Origin: Apteryx mantelli
Lineage: Eukaryota; Chordata; Aves; Apterygiformes; Apterygidae
Reading direction: 5' to 3'
DNA length: 64,000 bases
Assembly: GCF_036417845.1 (NCBI RefSeq)
Contig: NC_089978.1
Location: forward strand, 38,678,182 to 38,742,181
The position numbers and the translations under genes were made by a program. Within the stretch, counting starts at the first letter, position 1. Each line of letters begins with the position of its first letter. Shown piece after piece: positions 34,820-48,754 of the stretch. Under the pieces are notes generated by a model. The model ran no database searches. It had not been told where the DNA came from and saw nothing but the letters and a program-made list of their open reading frames with translations.

Positions 34820-36330
34820 AAGAAACTGTTTGTGGATCTAAGTTTCTCAGTTTTTTTATAAGAAAATTACAAAATCTCTGGATTTATACATGCTTGCATG
34901 AAAAGCAAGGAATTCTAGAATTCTAAAAGTTGTGATTAGGACAATTGTTTACTACTCCAAATAAAACAGATGTGTTTTTTTACAGAAGAGGCTTGTAGCC
35001 GGAGTTCATAGTATTGCAGTTTGTGCAATGGCAACAAGCCTGGTACTGGTCAAAATGTAAAAACATTAGTAAGCAGATCAAGTCAACCATTCCTATTGCT
35101 TATTTTCATTATAATGCAAAGAGCTATTTGGAGGTTTGCACTTGTCATCATATCCGGGTGAGGGGTCCTATTCATCAAAAAATAACTGATGCAATTGGCT
35201 CATATTAATTCCTCAGATTCTTATTATACATATATTGAACTGTGAATGTTAAGTACTGTCAGCCACTGAACTGCAGCAGCAGGTGCTTATGTGATTTTTT
35301 TTACTGAAAAAAAAATCAAGAATAAGTATAGGGAGATAAACTTTTTTCCCCCAAAAAATGTAATTATAAATGGTAATGATATCCATTTGTTTAGTTTTAT
35401 GAATCTTCCATCTCAAGTGTGTGTTAAGACCATTGGTGTATTATGAAAACAGAGCCTGCAGTGAGCGCCTTATGGGGTTACAGATCATTGCAATAATGAA
35501 TGTGGTGCAATGTGGTGTTCACAATGAAATCAGCAATTGCTTGCCTGATTAGGGATCTGCAGCCCAACGTAACTTTTCTCTTTTAAAAGCAGATAAACAA
35601 ATTTGCTTTCTCTGTTAATAAGCCAGGCTGAAGGAGGTTGAGAAACATAATGTGTGTGATTAGGATAGAAAAAGGATTGCATTTTCTTTAGAGAAAAAAT
35701 AGTTTCCAGGAAAAGGAGATGGACAACTTGCCAGAAACAATAGTCTATAGCAGTGCTTGAAGCAATATCAGAAGCTCTGGTTCTGTCATCATTCTGGGTT
35801 GTGCTCAAGGACAGGAACTCATTATTTTGTAGCAAAGTTGCAGGACTGATCGTTGTTGTTTAAAGGTATTTAAAATACTGCAACTTTTGTTGTTAGAAAG
35901 GTGATAGTTATTAGAGGATAGTGGATCTTCTGACATTTTTGAAAAATGATCAGGATGTAACTGTGGAGTCAGGATCTTGAATTCAGATTCCTAAATTAAA
36001 AAGTGAGTTTAGTCTGAGTTTGAAATCTTCTGTATGTAATTCCAAACTATTGTCACCAGTCCAGTTCTACCCATGGCAGTAATAAGAATGTTGGCATTAT
36101 TTATAACTACAGTTTTGATCAACTTGAGTCTAGACAACTTGAAAATTAAGTGAGAGTCAAAAATTGTCTGTAGCACTACAGCAGCTGCACACGCAATAGA
36201 AAAGCAGAAAATTTTATGAAAAAAGAATTTCTTGTAGACAAGACATCTTCTGATTTCAGCCTGGGAGGGGAGGCAACCAAATCCATTTTATGATTTGCAT
36301 TAAAACAGTAAAAACTGTGGAGAGAGAAGC

Positions 36331-36361
36331 GTCTGCTATTAAAATAAGTCTGCTATTAAAA
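36331..36361. repeat. Short tandem duplication, 17-bp period
   Basis: GTCTGCTATTAAAA occurs at 36331-36344 and again at 36348-36361, identical in all 14 bases. Confidence 0.8.
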
Positions 36362-38838
36362 GGTTTGGTTGCAAGGAAGAAACCTCCAGAGAGCAAATTT
36401 TGTCTTGTGCTGGTCTTAAACACTAGCACAAATGGGAAAGATTGCAAATCAGCTGTGATTATAAAATGCTTATGAAAGCTCAACACTTGCATTTGATAGA
36501 AAGAAAAAGGGTGTGTGGGGGGGAAGACTTGAAAAGTTTTTGGGACAGTAAGTCTTGTGTTAAAATAAGTATGTCCCCTTTTAGTTATCTCAACCATATA
36601 TCCTTCTGCTGTAAATTCCAATCCACTTGCTGCATAAAAAATATCTAGCTGTCTCTTAAGCTTACTTATGCTATCTGATTCAGCTGTCTTACTAAGCAGC
36701 TTCTTCCATATGCCTGCTACTCTTTCAATAGAATGGTTTTAGCTAAATTTGTTTTGTTTATCTCTCTTTTCTTTTTTATTGTGTTGCTGAGACTTTAACC
36801 CCATCATTAGTTAGCACAGTTTGAGATTGCCCTACTTCTTACAAGTATTACAAGAATTAATAGTTTTGATTACCTCTGTCAGGTAACCTAAAATTTCCTA
36901 TTATTTGTTCCACCTGAAACAGCATATAGTATTCACACTGTATATTTAGATAACAGAATAATCTTTTTATTTGCTGTGGTTTAAGTGCAACAGCAATAAT
37001 TTGTATTTCTTGAAAAGATATCCAGAGCGGAAAATGATATTGTAAGCCATAAATGATATCTACAAATGAGTAGTACAACAGCGAGATGTGCACTCTATAC
37101 TTAGTGAATCCTGAATAAGTTCACTTTATTGTATTACATAGAGATGGAGGGTTTTTTGTAGTTATTTGTAAATCGTTGTCTGCGTTAGATTTCCCCAGGG
37201 ATTTTTACTTCCTTTTTCTTTTGTTTTGTGCCGTCTGTTTTCTTTTTTTAACATAAGGTTACATTTTCCTGTCATTGTCAGAAATATCCAAGAGCTGAAT
37301 TCAGTAGCTTCATTGTTTAGTTTTTGCTTTATCACTACACGTGGCATCTTGCTTTGAAAGGTTTGCTTACCATCCACACTTGCATCCTATAGAGGGGACA
37401 TTTCTGCATGTGCTGTTGCTAATTAACAGTAGCACAGATCCTGAGAATAAAGGAAAATACGGAGGTGCCTCCTTGTAGAAAAGAGTAAAAGAAAACCCTT
37501 CAGCATTGGTGTCAGAGACTCCACTAAGACACCAGCCTTCCCCAACAGGTTTCTCTGTAGAAAAGCACAGTTTTAAACTAAGATATAGATAACTAGTATA
37601 AAAGGATTGAAATGAATCTTCAGGAAAAAATAAGACACACTAAATACCACTGAAAAATACAATACCCCTTTCTTCATCATCATGACAAAAATACATGTGC
37701 ATCACAATTGACACAGTCCTGCATGCAACAGTTTAAGAAATAAGAACTGCATCAATATTCTAACATCTCTATGAACACTGTTAACTCTTGAGTTTGTCCA
37801 CAGAACACATTCACAGAATGAGTCTCCAGTAACTTGTATGTTTATATTCTCAGTTTCTAAACACGAATGATATTAGATGCTTGAAATCAACTATCCTGCA
37901 TTATCCATCAACAGCAGAGTAGAAATTATCCGAATTTTTTACCAAGAAGTTTTCTGAACTATCCATTGCTTTTCTTGCTATAATTCTTGAGATCTTTAGG
38001 ATAATTAAAATCCATTCTGTTTAACAGAGTGAGAATCAGTCTAGACTGATCAGTGCAGAAAGTTCATCAAACAAATTTCTGCTGCCTGACATGATCACCA
38101 ATGCTTTCCATGCCATTGGGGATGATGGGTTCTTTTATAAGCACATCAGTTTAATGAGAAAATGAAACATGAAGATTGCGGAGAAATATGTCCTTTCAAA
38201 GTTCTCAGAGTTGGTGACGGCCTCTACTGAGAGACTGATTGAGGCGGGGAGTCTCCCCAGAGCCGATGCAATCTGTGAAATATTTTGTTCAACACTGCTT
38301 TATCCCATAGTTTTTTTTTCCCTTGGGCAGACCATCTCCCATCACTTTCTCTCTGTGCCCAGAACGTGAATAGCTGTCAGACTGCACCACTTGTTCTGAC
38401 ACCACCTAGGAATCTTTATGTCCAAGACTATCATCCATTCCAACTCGGTTGCCCCTAACATGGTCAGGTAAGACACTACCTTGCTGTTGTATGTCAGGAC
38501 TTGCACTCACAATCCCCATTCTTCACTTTTTTCTAATTAAGTGTTATCCGGACCAAGTACAATAGCAACTTACTTCTATTAAGAGTGTATTTCCTTGCCT
38601 TATTCTATCTTAGTATCTGTTCCTGGAGCTGCAAATTCTGGAAGCAGTCAGACAAAGCCCACAAGAAATTAGATTTTTCCCCTTTGTTCATTCTTTTCCA
38701 TGTATTTTCTCCCTCCTTTTTTTTTGACTTCTGTGCTTTATGGAAGCGCATGTGTGATCTTAGATGAAGACTAGCAGGGATCTAAACTAACTTATCTGTT
38801 CTGTCAACTCGTTCTACTTGACCAAATTTGTCTCCAGA

Positions 38839-38868
38839 CAAATATCTCCAGAAGCCTGGAGATATTTG
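38839..38868. repeat. Perfect 13-bp inverted repeat, 4-nt loop
   Basis: CAAATATCTCCAG and CTGGAGATATTTG flank AAGC. A smaller hairpin, TTTGTC-tcca-GACAAA, lies directly upstream at about 38827-38842 and shares the CTCCAG core. The stem is too short for a typical microRNA precursor. Confidence 0.75.
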
Positions 38869-40577
38869 ATTTTTTTGGCCTCATTATTATACTGGGAGTT
38901 TTAATTTATGACTGAAAACTTCTGTAGAATTGTAGACTTTTATGAAGAAAAGAGCCATACTCATATTAGTTTTGAATGCACTCCAGTGCCTTCAACAATT
39001 CATTATGACATTTAGGCTAGCATCAGCAGTTCCTTCCTACTTTTCTTTTGTGAGTAGATTGCTCAATAAACCAGTAATTCTGAATTTAAGAAAATTAGCA
39101 GCATTGTTATTGGTCTCATCCTTCTTGTGAAGTCTGTAGTGAATGAGAATATTGAAACTTCTATTGGTATTTAACTTTTAAATGAATATATTGCACTTTT
39201 AGTTAGATGAGTAATCCAAAAAAATTCAAATCTTGTAAGCACCTTGGTCTTAATATATGTAGCAATAAACACTCCTTCGAAGCGCATCCAAGTAAGACTA
39301 GAAAAAATAAGACTTTCTTCAGACTTTCTTGGTTAGGATGAGCTAAGCTATACAAATATTCTGGCCTCCGAAGTTCTGTAATGTCCTTTTTTGAGAGACC
39401 AGAATAATATTCTGTCTTTGAACCTAAGTTAATGAGCTAAACAGAGGAATGCAATTCAATTGCCTGTTATACAGATGATTGTCAGAATATTTCTCACCTT
39501 AATACCCAGTGATTTATGACACTTCTGTTGCTCTGTGTTATGTATTGATCAAATTATATGGTGGATTTGGACAAAATAAAGACTAAGCTTGTCCAGGTAC
39601 CAAATTTTATTTACTCAGAGAATTAAAGATTTTTCCTCTGAAATGCCTATATGTTGAATATCTTTTTGTTTATATTTTTATTTTTAGATTGCCTACTAGT
39701 CTACCATTTTAATTTGGCTTCACTTTTTACCTTTCACTTGTGACATCAGGTTAAAGGATAATCAGGTGTGCTTAGAAGCAGTGTCAGGTTTGTTTTGGTG
39801 CATCCTCCTTAGAGATGAGAGAGTTCCCATGCATGGCTTCTCTCCATGGTGCGCTCTCATACTGACAGCTTGGGAGCCCAAGCAAAGCCATCCAGGTGAG
39901 GAGGAGAAGTCTAAGGAAACAGACGACTTCTCCTAGAAGAAGTCAAAAAGGATGTGAAGTGGCATCCTAATGAGGAAGGGATGGATTAGCCTAATACCTC
40001 TACCACTTACTTATCTATCTTCATTGATACAAAATAGAAAACCAGTGCAAACATTCTGGCAGCTGAAGTGCCAGTGAATACACCTTGCATTAGAGTATCT
40101 TAGCCTATTATTGCCACCTGTTATTGCTGATTATCCTGCTTTTCAAATGGAGCTGAGTTTCTCCAAATCATGTTTTTAATCAGGTGCATGTTTCATCATT
40201 TTGCAGATTATTATCATGTGTCTAGTAGCAGTGAAGTTTGGTGAATAACGTATTCCATGTTCAGTTAATGCATTTAGTCACAAATTAGGGGGAAAATTTC
40301 TATAACTGATTTTCAAAATATGCAGAAAGAACTTTCTGTATCTATGGACATAAAAAAATGTCATTGAGATACACAGAATTGATTATATACATTCAGCTCA
40401 GCTTCATCTATGCACCATTTGGTGTGTATGCCACATTTTTCAGGCAACTTCATTTTTTCCCCCACTATTTCATCTCATTTTATAATTACAGTTTAAATCA
40501 GTTCTTGAAATTTGTCTATATTTTTGCCCTGTATTGTGTTTTCATAGGCTGTACAAAGCATCACCACCAGATCTTTC

Positions 40578-40603
40578 ATATATATATATATATATATATA
40601 TAA
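40578..40603. repeat. (AT)n microsatellite
   Basis: About 13 uninterrupted AT units in intron 3. Confidence 0.95.
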
Positions 40604-41904
40604 ATTATTTCCTGAAAAGGTTTAAACTTGACTGATATAAGTATTAATAAATTTCAGAAATGATTTCTTTGACATACTTATTTGCAAATTAATGCATAAC
40701 ATGTACTTTGAGATCACCAGTCTGCTACCTATAGGTCTTGTGTCTGAGATGTGGGTGTAAATTGTAACATTTGGGTGCTGGAGCTGTTGGTGCTCATTTC
40801 TTCATTCTTTGCTTTAGAGGCAACAAAGCAGAATATCCCTCCCTTTTCACTAGTCTAAACCTCAGTACTTGCTTTCTGTATTCTCTGTTTTGAAACTGCC
40901 TTTCCTGGGGCTGAGCTCAGTCTTTGTACTGCAGTTTGTTCTTGGAAGTCTTAGAATCTATAAGCTATCTTTTTGCTTTATTCCCACAAGAAGAGCAAGA
41001 GAAGAACTTGCAGTTCTCAGTAAGATGATGTGCTTCTATGTCAAAATCATTATCTTCAGCTAACAATTGTTCTTTTCAGACTCTTTTTATAAATTGAAAG
41101 AAAAGTAGGGGCATAGAAAGGTCAACAACTTTTAAAACGAGGAAACCAGAAAATAGATAGTTTTCATTGTTTCAGGCTTTATGTATTTCTCTGGGTTGTA
41201 AATGGATGTTCTCTGACTGTGCTTACTTTTGTTAATGAAAATTTTACAGCATATATTCATATACTAGAGGGATATTTAGTATCACCAAAATATTCTAGAT
41301 ATCGAACCAACAAAATATAGAGATATGTTAAATAGAGATATTAGTCAAGCTTTGACATAATTTCATTCTTCCAGCCACATTCTTGTAACCAAAAGGAAGG
41401 AATATTCTCCAGATGAAGTTGCTGTGAAGCTAATGCATGTTAGTTGAAAACCTGAACTTGAATTTTAGTTATTAATGGTTTTCTGTCCAGCTGGGAAAAA
41501 AACACATCAACAGAAGTGTCTTAAATAAGAGTTGGGAGTTAATTATTCCATCTAGTAATGCTTCAGCTGGAATAATATTAACTGTATTTTGTTTTTCTGG
41601 ACAAGGAGCATCTTATAATTTCTGTGCACAAAACTCCAGTCTGTCCTTTTCCTGGCCCTTTGTCAGAGTCCTGTGGTTGTATCACTTTCCTCGTATGTCT
41701 TCGTTTCCATAGGAAGGAAAGTGGGGTAGCTTAAATGGGGCCAGAGTTACAACACACTCTAATTAGTCACATAACCCCTGCACTCAGATTGTGGGGATAT
41801 TTTTAACGAAGAGCTAGACAAATTCAAAATCAACAGGGAAGTAGAATAACAGCAAAAAATACATAAGAGGTTTATGAAACGTGTTCTGTAGGTGAAATTT
41901 GAAA

Positions 41905-42297
41905 GAATTGTGTTTGTTTAGAATTTATATTTGTTTAAAAGAACAAAGACTGAGGGGAAACATAATAAAAGTCTTTGTGTGTATGCAAAGTTGTTATAAA
42001 TAGGATGGTGATTGCTTTTTTTTCTTTATATATGTGTGGTGAGTAGAGCATGAAGTACATGTTTAATTTGCAGGGAGAGCTATTTAGGTTAACTATGAGG
42101 AAAAACTTTTCTATGAAAATAGCTAAGCCCTGAAACAAGGTACCGATATAAGTTACAGAATCCCCTTCCATGTAGTGTTTTTTTTTTTTTTTTTAAGAAC
42201 AGTTTAAATACTTGTCTGTCTGTGATAATCTAGTCTATTTTAACCTACCAGAGGACAGAGGAGCCACTCAAGCCCTGCGTTTTATGATGCTATAATT
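41905..42297 (+). mobile_element. Old CR1 LINE 3' fragment
   Basis: In order along the + strand the segment shows CR1 3'-end landmarks: a gactgaggggaaacataata block, an attataaataggatggtgatt-like block, gcagggagagctatttaggt, ctatgaggaaaaacttttct, ctaagccctgaaacaaggta, gaatccccttccatgtagtg and aagaacagtttaaatacttg. After these comes a remnant of the ATTCTATG terminal repeat (ttttatgatgctata) near 42280-42293. The copy is heavily diverged and 5' truncated, the normal outcome of target-primed insertion followed by long decay. It includes a T17 run. Any open frame within it is a relic. Confidence 0.75.
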
Positions 42298-43802
42298 AAA
42301 AGTGATGATGAGCTGTACTGTCCAGTCCTGAGTAAAAATGTACTGAAAGGGAATATTTATACTGACCTCTTCTACAGCCTTTTGTCTGTGAACATCTTCT
42401 TTTATGGGAAGAGATAACCATGTTGGAGAATTTCAGGAAATGGGGATTATGTAGGGCTTCATAACAAGAATCCATGGTATATCATACCAGTACTTAACAT
42501 CTAAAGAGGATTTTGCTTAGACACAGAGCTGCAACATGATTAACTAATTATTACTCAGTGAAACTTCATCTCATTCCTGTAGATCAGTGATATATACACT
42601 CACCGCACCAGCCTTTGCCCCTACTGCCCATCCTTATTTCCAGAATGGAGAACAGCTGGTTTCCAATTCCCGCTGCTGCTTTCTCTTATCCCAGCTGCTG
42701 CACTTAAATAACCTCCCTTCCCCAAGTGGGCTTCATATGGTATGAACAGGACTTAATGCACCTCAGTGCATAGGGAACTTTTGATTCCGTATTTCATCTT
42801 GTTTTAGTTCTATCTACAGGGAACACTGCATGTATAACAGATATTCCCTGACTGCTACCTTTCCTGAAGGTGACATGCTGTTTTTGTGTTTCATCTCTAA
42901 TATATATGGAATTGGTAGTGCCTATGTGGTACTAAAAAATATTGCTCCATAGCTGCCCCATACAGTGTGCCAAGCTACATTTAATTCCATCTGCTGCCCT
43001 CTGCAACACAGAATGGAGAGGAGCCTGTGCCCAGTATAACCAAGTCATACTGTGGTATGAAAAAACACTTCATTTAAGATATGTAAGTGTATTTTGTAAA
43101 ATTTAGGACCAAATTCTGCTAGCTTTATGTACATGAACTATCTCATGTAAATCAGTGGGGATGTTAATGTTAGTAAAGTTTCCATAGTCTTTTAATATTT
43201 CCTGTAGTGTATTTGTATATATAGTACATGTGTGTTTATATGTGTGTGCACGCACATACACAAATAAGACATCATTAACTGATGATCCTGAAGACTGATT
43301 TTTTAATCTGTCTAAATCTGTATCACATGACTATGGAAAATTGAAAGCTTTAAAAACATACATCTGTTTTCAAACTACAACTCTGAGAACAATTCATGGG
43401 GTGGGGGGGTTATATAGAAATCTATTTCCATCATAAAGCCAGTTTTGGAAAAATGTAGTAATTCTGAGGTAAAAGTTGTTGCAATCTATTATATGTATAC
43501 TGTATACAACAGTATTCTGGTTAAAGACAGTATTTCAAAAGATGAAGTGTGTTTTTGTGTTTTTTTTAGTATGTTTTTTTAGTATGCAGTTAATGTATAG
43601 TTCTGCATATATGATGTACATATATAAATAATAATATACATGTATAAATAATATATATTACTGTGTAGTTGCAGTAGCTGTTTAAACATAACAGAGACGT
43701 GCACTGTGGATTTTTCTAGAGTATTTTTCAACTTAATTATTTTTCAGAGCTTTGAATTACATTCCTCATACAGAATTTTACCATCTGACCCCATTTTAGC
43801 TT

Positions 43803-43866
43803 GAACAAACAAATGAAGTTTTTATAAGAAAACTGAACAAACGAATTCAGTTTTTATATGAAAACT
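43803..43866. repeat. 32-bp tandem duplication
   Basis: Two adjacent 32-bp units (43803-43834 and 43835-43866) begin GAACAAAC and end GAAAACT. They agree at 28 of 32 positions, so the duplication is old but recognisable. Confidence 0.85.
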
Positions 43867-44251
43867 GCAATTTAGGTTGCACATTGCACATGATCGCTGG
43901 GTAGCAACACAGTCCAAATAACCTTAAAAGCTCTGAGTCAAATGTACAAACCAAGAGAAACAGAAACACAGGTGGAATTAAGTTTATTTGATGCTGTAAT
44001 AAGATTTCTCTAGCACATCTGTAGTCTGTGGCCAATGGAAAGGGCTATTGAATGTATGTGCAGTACTGAATACTAGCAGTTCTTTTCTACTATCTGGGTC
44101 TGCAGTGCTTAGGTAGTTTGATTTGAACTGAGGGTTCTGTCTCTCATCCATATGATATTTTATTGTTGAAAGCAAAGTTCACAGAAAAGCAACCTCCTTT
44201 GGTCTACGCATTTATCCAAAATTGCTCTTTCTAATTTAAAGAGGAATAAAA

Positions 44252-44269
44252 CTTTTTTTTTTTTTTTTG
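44252..44269. repeat. poly(T) run
   Basis: T18 homopolymer in intron 3. Confidence 0.8.
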
Positions 44270-45055
44270 CTGAGTTACATAAAATTCATACTGCACCTCT
44301 ATGATCATTTCAGAAAGTACCAGCTTCATAACACCTTTAAAGGAATATTTTACTTACAGTAGAAATGCACATGTAATGTGTCAGATCATATTATGTGATG
44401 CTAACAATGTGCCATTTTTGGCTAGGTAGTCCTAAAAAGGGCTGATATTTTCTCTATGATAAAAACTGCAAAACACTTTATGAAAACAATTTATGTTAAA
44501 TTCTTAACCTGATTTCTTTTTACATAGTTGACATTTGTCCAAAGGCAAATATTTTCCAAAAAGTCAAATTAAAATTGTTTTATTAAAATATTTGTAACAT
44601 TTGTGTCAAGCAAGGAAGGTATTAGTCATAAAATAGAAAAGTTGATTGTCACCTTCAGACCATTTAACATTTTCTTTTCTCTCTTTTTAATTCAAAATAT
44701 TACAAGCGATGCATGTAATAATACCTGGATGGTACTCAGGTAAAATACCCGGGTTCATAGGAAAAGTTTCTGAGGGGAAACGCATGAAGTGGAGAGGGTG
44801 GAGAAAGAGAAATGCAGTGAGGGCTACAGCCTCTCTAGAGCGCACTGCTTTGAGGAAAACTGTAAACCCAGCTTAACTACTCAGTATTCTGTGGCTGCTT
44901 TTTGCATCTATTTTTTGTCCAGTGTCAGGTATCCTCATTCTTTTGCATGAGCTTTTGTAGCTAAACAAAAATAAAACACTTTGTGAAAATATACAGGATA
45001 ACAATATTTTTGTTTAGGGTTTTTGTGCCTTTGTTAGTTTATTGGCAAGATCCAG

Positions 45056-45103
45056 ATCTTCTCTAGGAATCTTCTCTAGAATCTTCTCTAAATCTTCTCT
45101 GGA
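45056..45103. repeat. Minisatellite, four units of 11-13 bp
   Basis: ATCTTCTCT starts each of four adjacent units, which end AGGA, AGA, AA and GGA. The complement lies in a 69-codon open frame with a repeated EDLEKI-like peptide, but that frame has no family match and is probably chance. Confidence 0.8.
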
Positions 45104-46149
45104 AAACATAGCAAGAATAAAAAAAATTCTTACATCAAGAAAGAGAAAAATGCTCTTTCCAGTCTTAATGAAATCCAGAAAATATAAGTTTATATAATTG
45201 TTAGAGAGAATTTTACCTTTCAAAAACTGATTAAAAAGTAAGGCCCAGATTTGCTCCTAGATTATTTAGTCCTCTGTAATTACAAGGAAACTGGAAAACT
45301 TGGCTCTCTAGGTTTTATTTGTTAAGAAATGAAAAATGTTGACATCCAAGTCCTCTACATTCTCAATCCCTGTTGAAAGAGATAGCAGTCCACAGGTCAT
45401 CAGAAACCTTGTCCTTACCATTTCACCTACCATCTTACCTACCTCTGAGCTACTCACCCTAATTCTTTATAGTTAATTGGTTGATGAACTCTTTGGAATT
45501 CACGGGGAAAGAAATAGGCACTTCTGGAGCATGATTCATTTGACCTATTTTAGATGAATCGTGTCCTCAAAGTGCTTATTTCTCTCTGTTGTCTGTAAAA
45601 GGTGACTAACTCAGATGTAGTTCAATCAATGTCTAAAGTTGCAAAAGATGAATTGCAGTTTGGTGTTTTTGCAGGAACCAGCTTTTTGCACAATGGCCTT
45701 TGCTTATTCCAACTTTTTACCTTCTGTATCTCTTTCTTTCACTACAGTGTTAATGCTTCTGGTCCAGGTTTATTCTGGTAGCAGCATTATTAACTTAATC
45801 ATCAAATCTTTTCCATTTCAAAAGATATATGATATAGAGGCGGTGAATCTCTCCTCCACCTGAGAAATATGATCTCTGCACAGTCATTGTTCCTTTTTCT
45901 GTGTATTCCACGCTGGGATCTGTTTCTTCACTCACAAAGCTGGATGGCTGCGTAAGGCTCATAGCTCTTGATGCTTTGGTTAAATATTCATTTATTTAGT
46001 TTTTCTCTTGAATTCTTATGGCCAAGTAGCTGACGTCAGAAGCAAAAAGATTAACATGTTGGAGATTTAAAATCAGAATCTGAGATCAATCTGTACATTG
46101 GTTCTAAATAGTCCTATGTGCTGAAATACTTTACTGAAATGACTCTCTC

Positions 46150-46168
46150 AAAAAAAAAAAAAAAAAAA
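46150..46168. repeat. poly(A) run, 19 nt
   Basis: Uninterrupted A19 in intron 3. Confidence 0.85.
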
Positions 46169-48754
46169 GGGTGGTCTTAGATTACATGGACCTCCACTAA
46201 AAGTCAAAATAAATTACTGTATTTATCTGACCATTTAAGCTCTTATAATTTTATGTTAATTAAATACCAAGGGATGAATAAAAACATATTAATTTAAGGA
46301 TTAACCTCTATATAAGATATCAGTATCTTACACAGTGTTAATCTTCAGTAAATTTTTATCATTTGTTGAGTTGAAGTAATTCATGATCCCATTAAACCCA
46401 ATGTATTAAATCAAAGACAGTTCTTGTATGTTCATTAAATAGCAGTGGATTCTTAAACAGCTGTTAATCCTTGGCAAATATGTTTAAGAATCAACTGGCA
46501 TTTCATAAACATACAGTAACAATCTTATTAAATCTAAGTAAATATTTATTTAAGATAGTTGGGGTTCTAGCCTGTCGTATTACAATAACTGTGTCATTAT
46601 TGGTGGTAAGGTCAGGTTTATCTACAGGAGAACGCCTGCCACTCTCATTTTGACTATATTGCCAGAGCCAGCTGCTGGAGATGCAGTACATGCTGGCACA
46701 AAGAAGTCTCCTTCAAACCTTTCTACACGCTGTCCCTGAAAGAGATAAACTAAGCTAAATATATATTGATACAGCTACGTGCGTGTCAGGGTTTTCTGCC
46801 AAAATAGCTGTGTGAACAGGGGTTGTCATTTTTTTCACACTTCTAGATGACATAGCTTTGCCAGTAATACTTTACAATATAGATCTGGTCTCACATGATG
46901 CTATTCAGCATCAGCATCATTAATAGTGAGCATATTCTGCTTTCTTACAAGGCTCGCATAGGTAAAGATTGAACTGCATATTTTGCAAATTGAACAGGAT
47001 TGTCAAGAACATGCCACTTACCTTCTCATCTTTGAAGTAACCCTATTAACAAATATGCAGCTCTGTAAGGGCCCCTCAGAACTGTCTCAGAGAGCAAATC
47101 TGAAGTGTTGTACATCAGTCAAATGCTTTTGACAGTCTTTCGCTTTTGTGTTTGCTTTTTCTGCTTTGTTAACTGATAAATAGACAGTAGAGTAAACATC
47201 TCATCTAGATTTTTTTTTTTCTTCAGAGTAGTCGGTTTACTTTAGGAAACTTGGCCATTCTTTTTTGATGGTATTTCCTTAGCCCACGATAGAGTTTTCT
47301 ATTTTACTTGACTTTTTAATTGTTATTTATTTAATTACTCTTACAGAGGAAGAGAAGATGGAGAATGAGTTTATAATGAAAAAACAAGGTTTATAGTTCA
47401 AAAACCCAAGATCTTCGTGAAAGTCCTCCTACCCCTAAATAGGCTTTTTTTTTTTTTCCACTGACCACAAAGTTCTATTTCAGAAATGACAGGAAAGGTA
47501 ATTCAGACTTAGATCTTGTTATACTAATCTAGGCTTTGTTATTTACAGATAGCTTCACTCTTCAGAAGATATTCCAAGTGTTTCTAGCTTACAGAATGAG
47601 AAGGCAGAAATGGGTATAACATGAAGTAGTATCTAACTTACTTCGATTTACAGCTTTACACAGCTTTTTCTATCTTTATATGTTGTCTTCTGTACCATTT
47701 TTCTACATCAATGAAGTCAATGGTTACAGGGGCAAATTTATACCTTTAGCATTGATTATGATTTTGGCTTTAGTCTCCTCTTTTTTTTTTTTTTAACTAA
47801 ATATTCATTTATTTATTGTAATAGCACATCATTAGAAACTACCTGCTAATAAATATAAGAATTAAATATAATGACTATTATTAGTATGGCTCAAAGCAAT
47901 ATAATTGATTAGATTCTGAAAAGGAAAAAAGTTCAGCTTAAAACAACAATTTTGTAATAATAGTGATCATATAAAATAACTACTGAAAGGGCATCCAAGC
48001 TTTCTCTGGACATCTGAAATTTTTACCTATATGCTTTCAGGGTCTTCTCCTGACCCTCGTCTCCTCTCTTTTTCTATATCACTATTACTAGAATAGATTA
48101 TAAAATTCTGTAAAGTGCATTTTGTTAGGAAACACTGTGCAGTTAAGTTCATAAGCATTTGATTTTATGAAAATAAACTCTTAATACAATTTTTTTTAAA
48201 ACTTTCTGATGTAGATATTTTAATACCTTTTTTTTTTTTTTTAAGCTGAACTGAGCTAGTACTTAAAATAGCTCCCTGACATTCAGAATAATGGATATGA
48301 AAGTAAGAGTAATAAAAACTGTTGGGAAGGTGCAGTGTAAGCACTGATTCAGCGACTACTACACTGATTTAAACATTTTGTTTTGCATGTAAGATATACA
48401 TCTGTGAGAATTTAAAAGCATAAAAACCTCTCTGTCTAGGAAGAGTAAGGGCTGAGATGTGGAAGTTACTATGAGGTAACAAAGTAACACTCACCATCTA
48501 GTCTAGGGCAACTGTATATATATATGAACTTCACTTATATCAGCTAAAAGTAATGCAAGTGAAATGCCTTGGACTGATTTGTCTCATCCCACAGAGATAT
48601 TTAAGTGTAACATCTAACCCACCTTCTGGAATTTCCTGTCACTATCCAGCAATGAAATAAAGACTTAGGACAACTACACTCCTAGGTGAGGCAATGAGGG
48701 GTCTAAAGAAGAGAATGCAAAAATATAAAAAAAGACAGATTTTCATCAAACCTG

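Noticed and set aside
34909..34924. Short palindrome GAATTCTAGAATTC
   Set aside because: At 14 bp and made of two restriction-like hexamers it is expected by chance in 64 kb of AT-rich DNA.
38169..38369. 66-codon frame in a slightly more GC-rich patch, considered as a processed pseudogene
   Set aside because: The product matches no family I know and there is no poly(A) tail or flanking duplication.
41935..42171. 78-codon frame on the - strand
   Set aside because: It is antisense to the CR1 3' fragment and has no domain.
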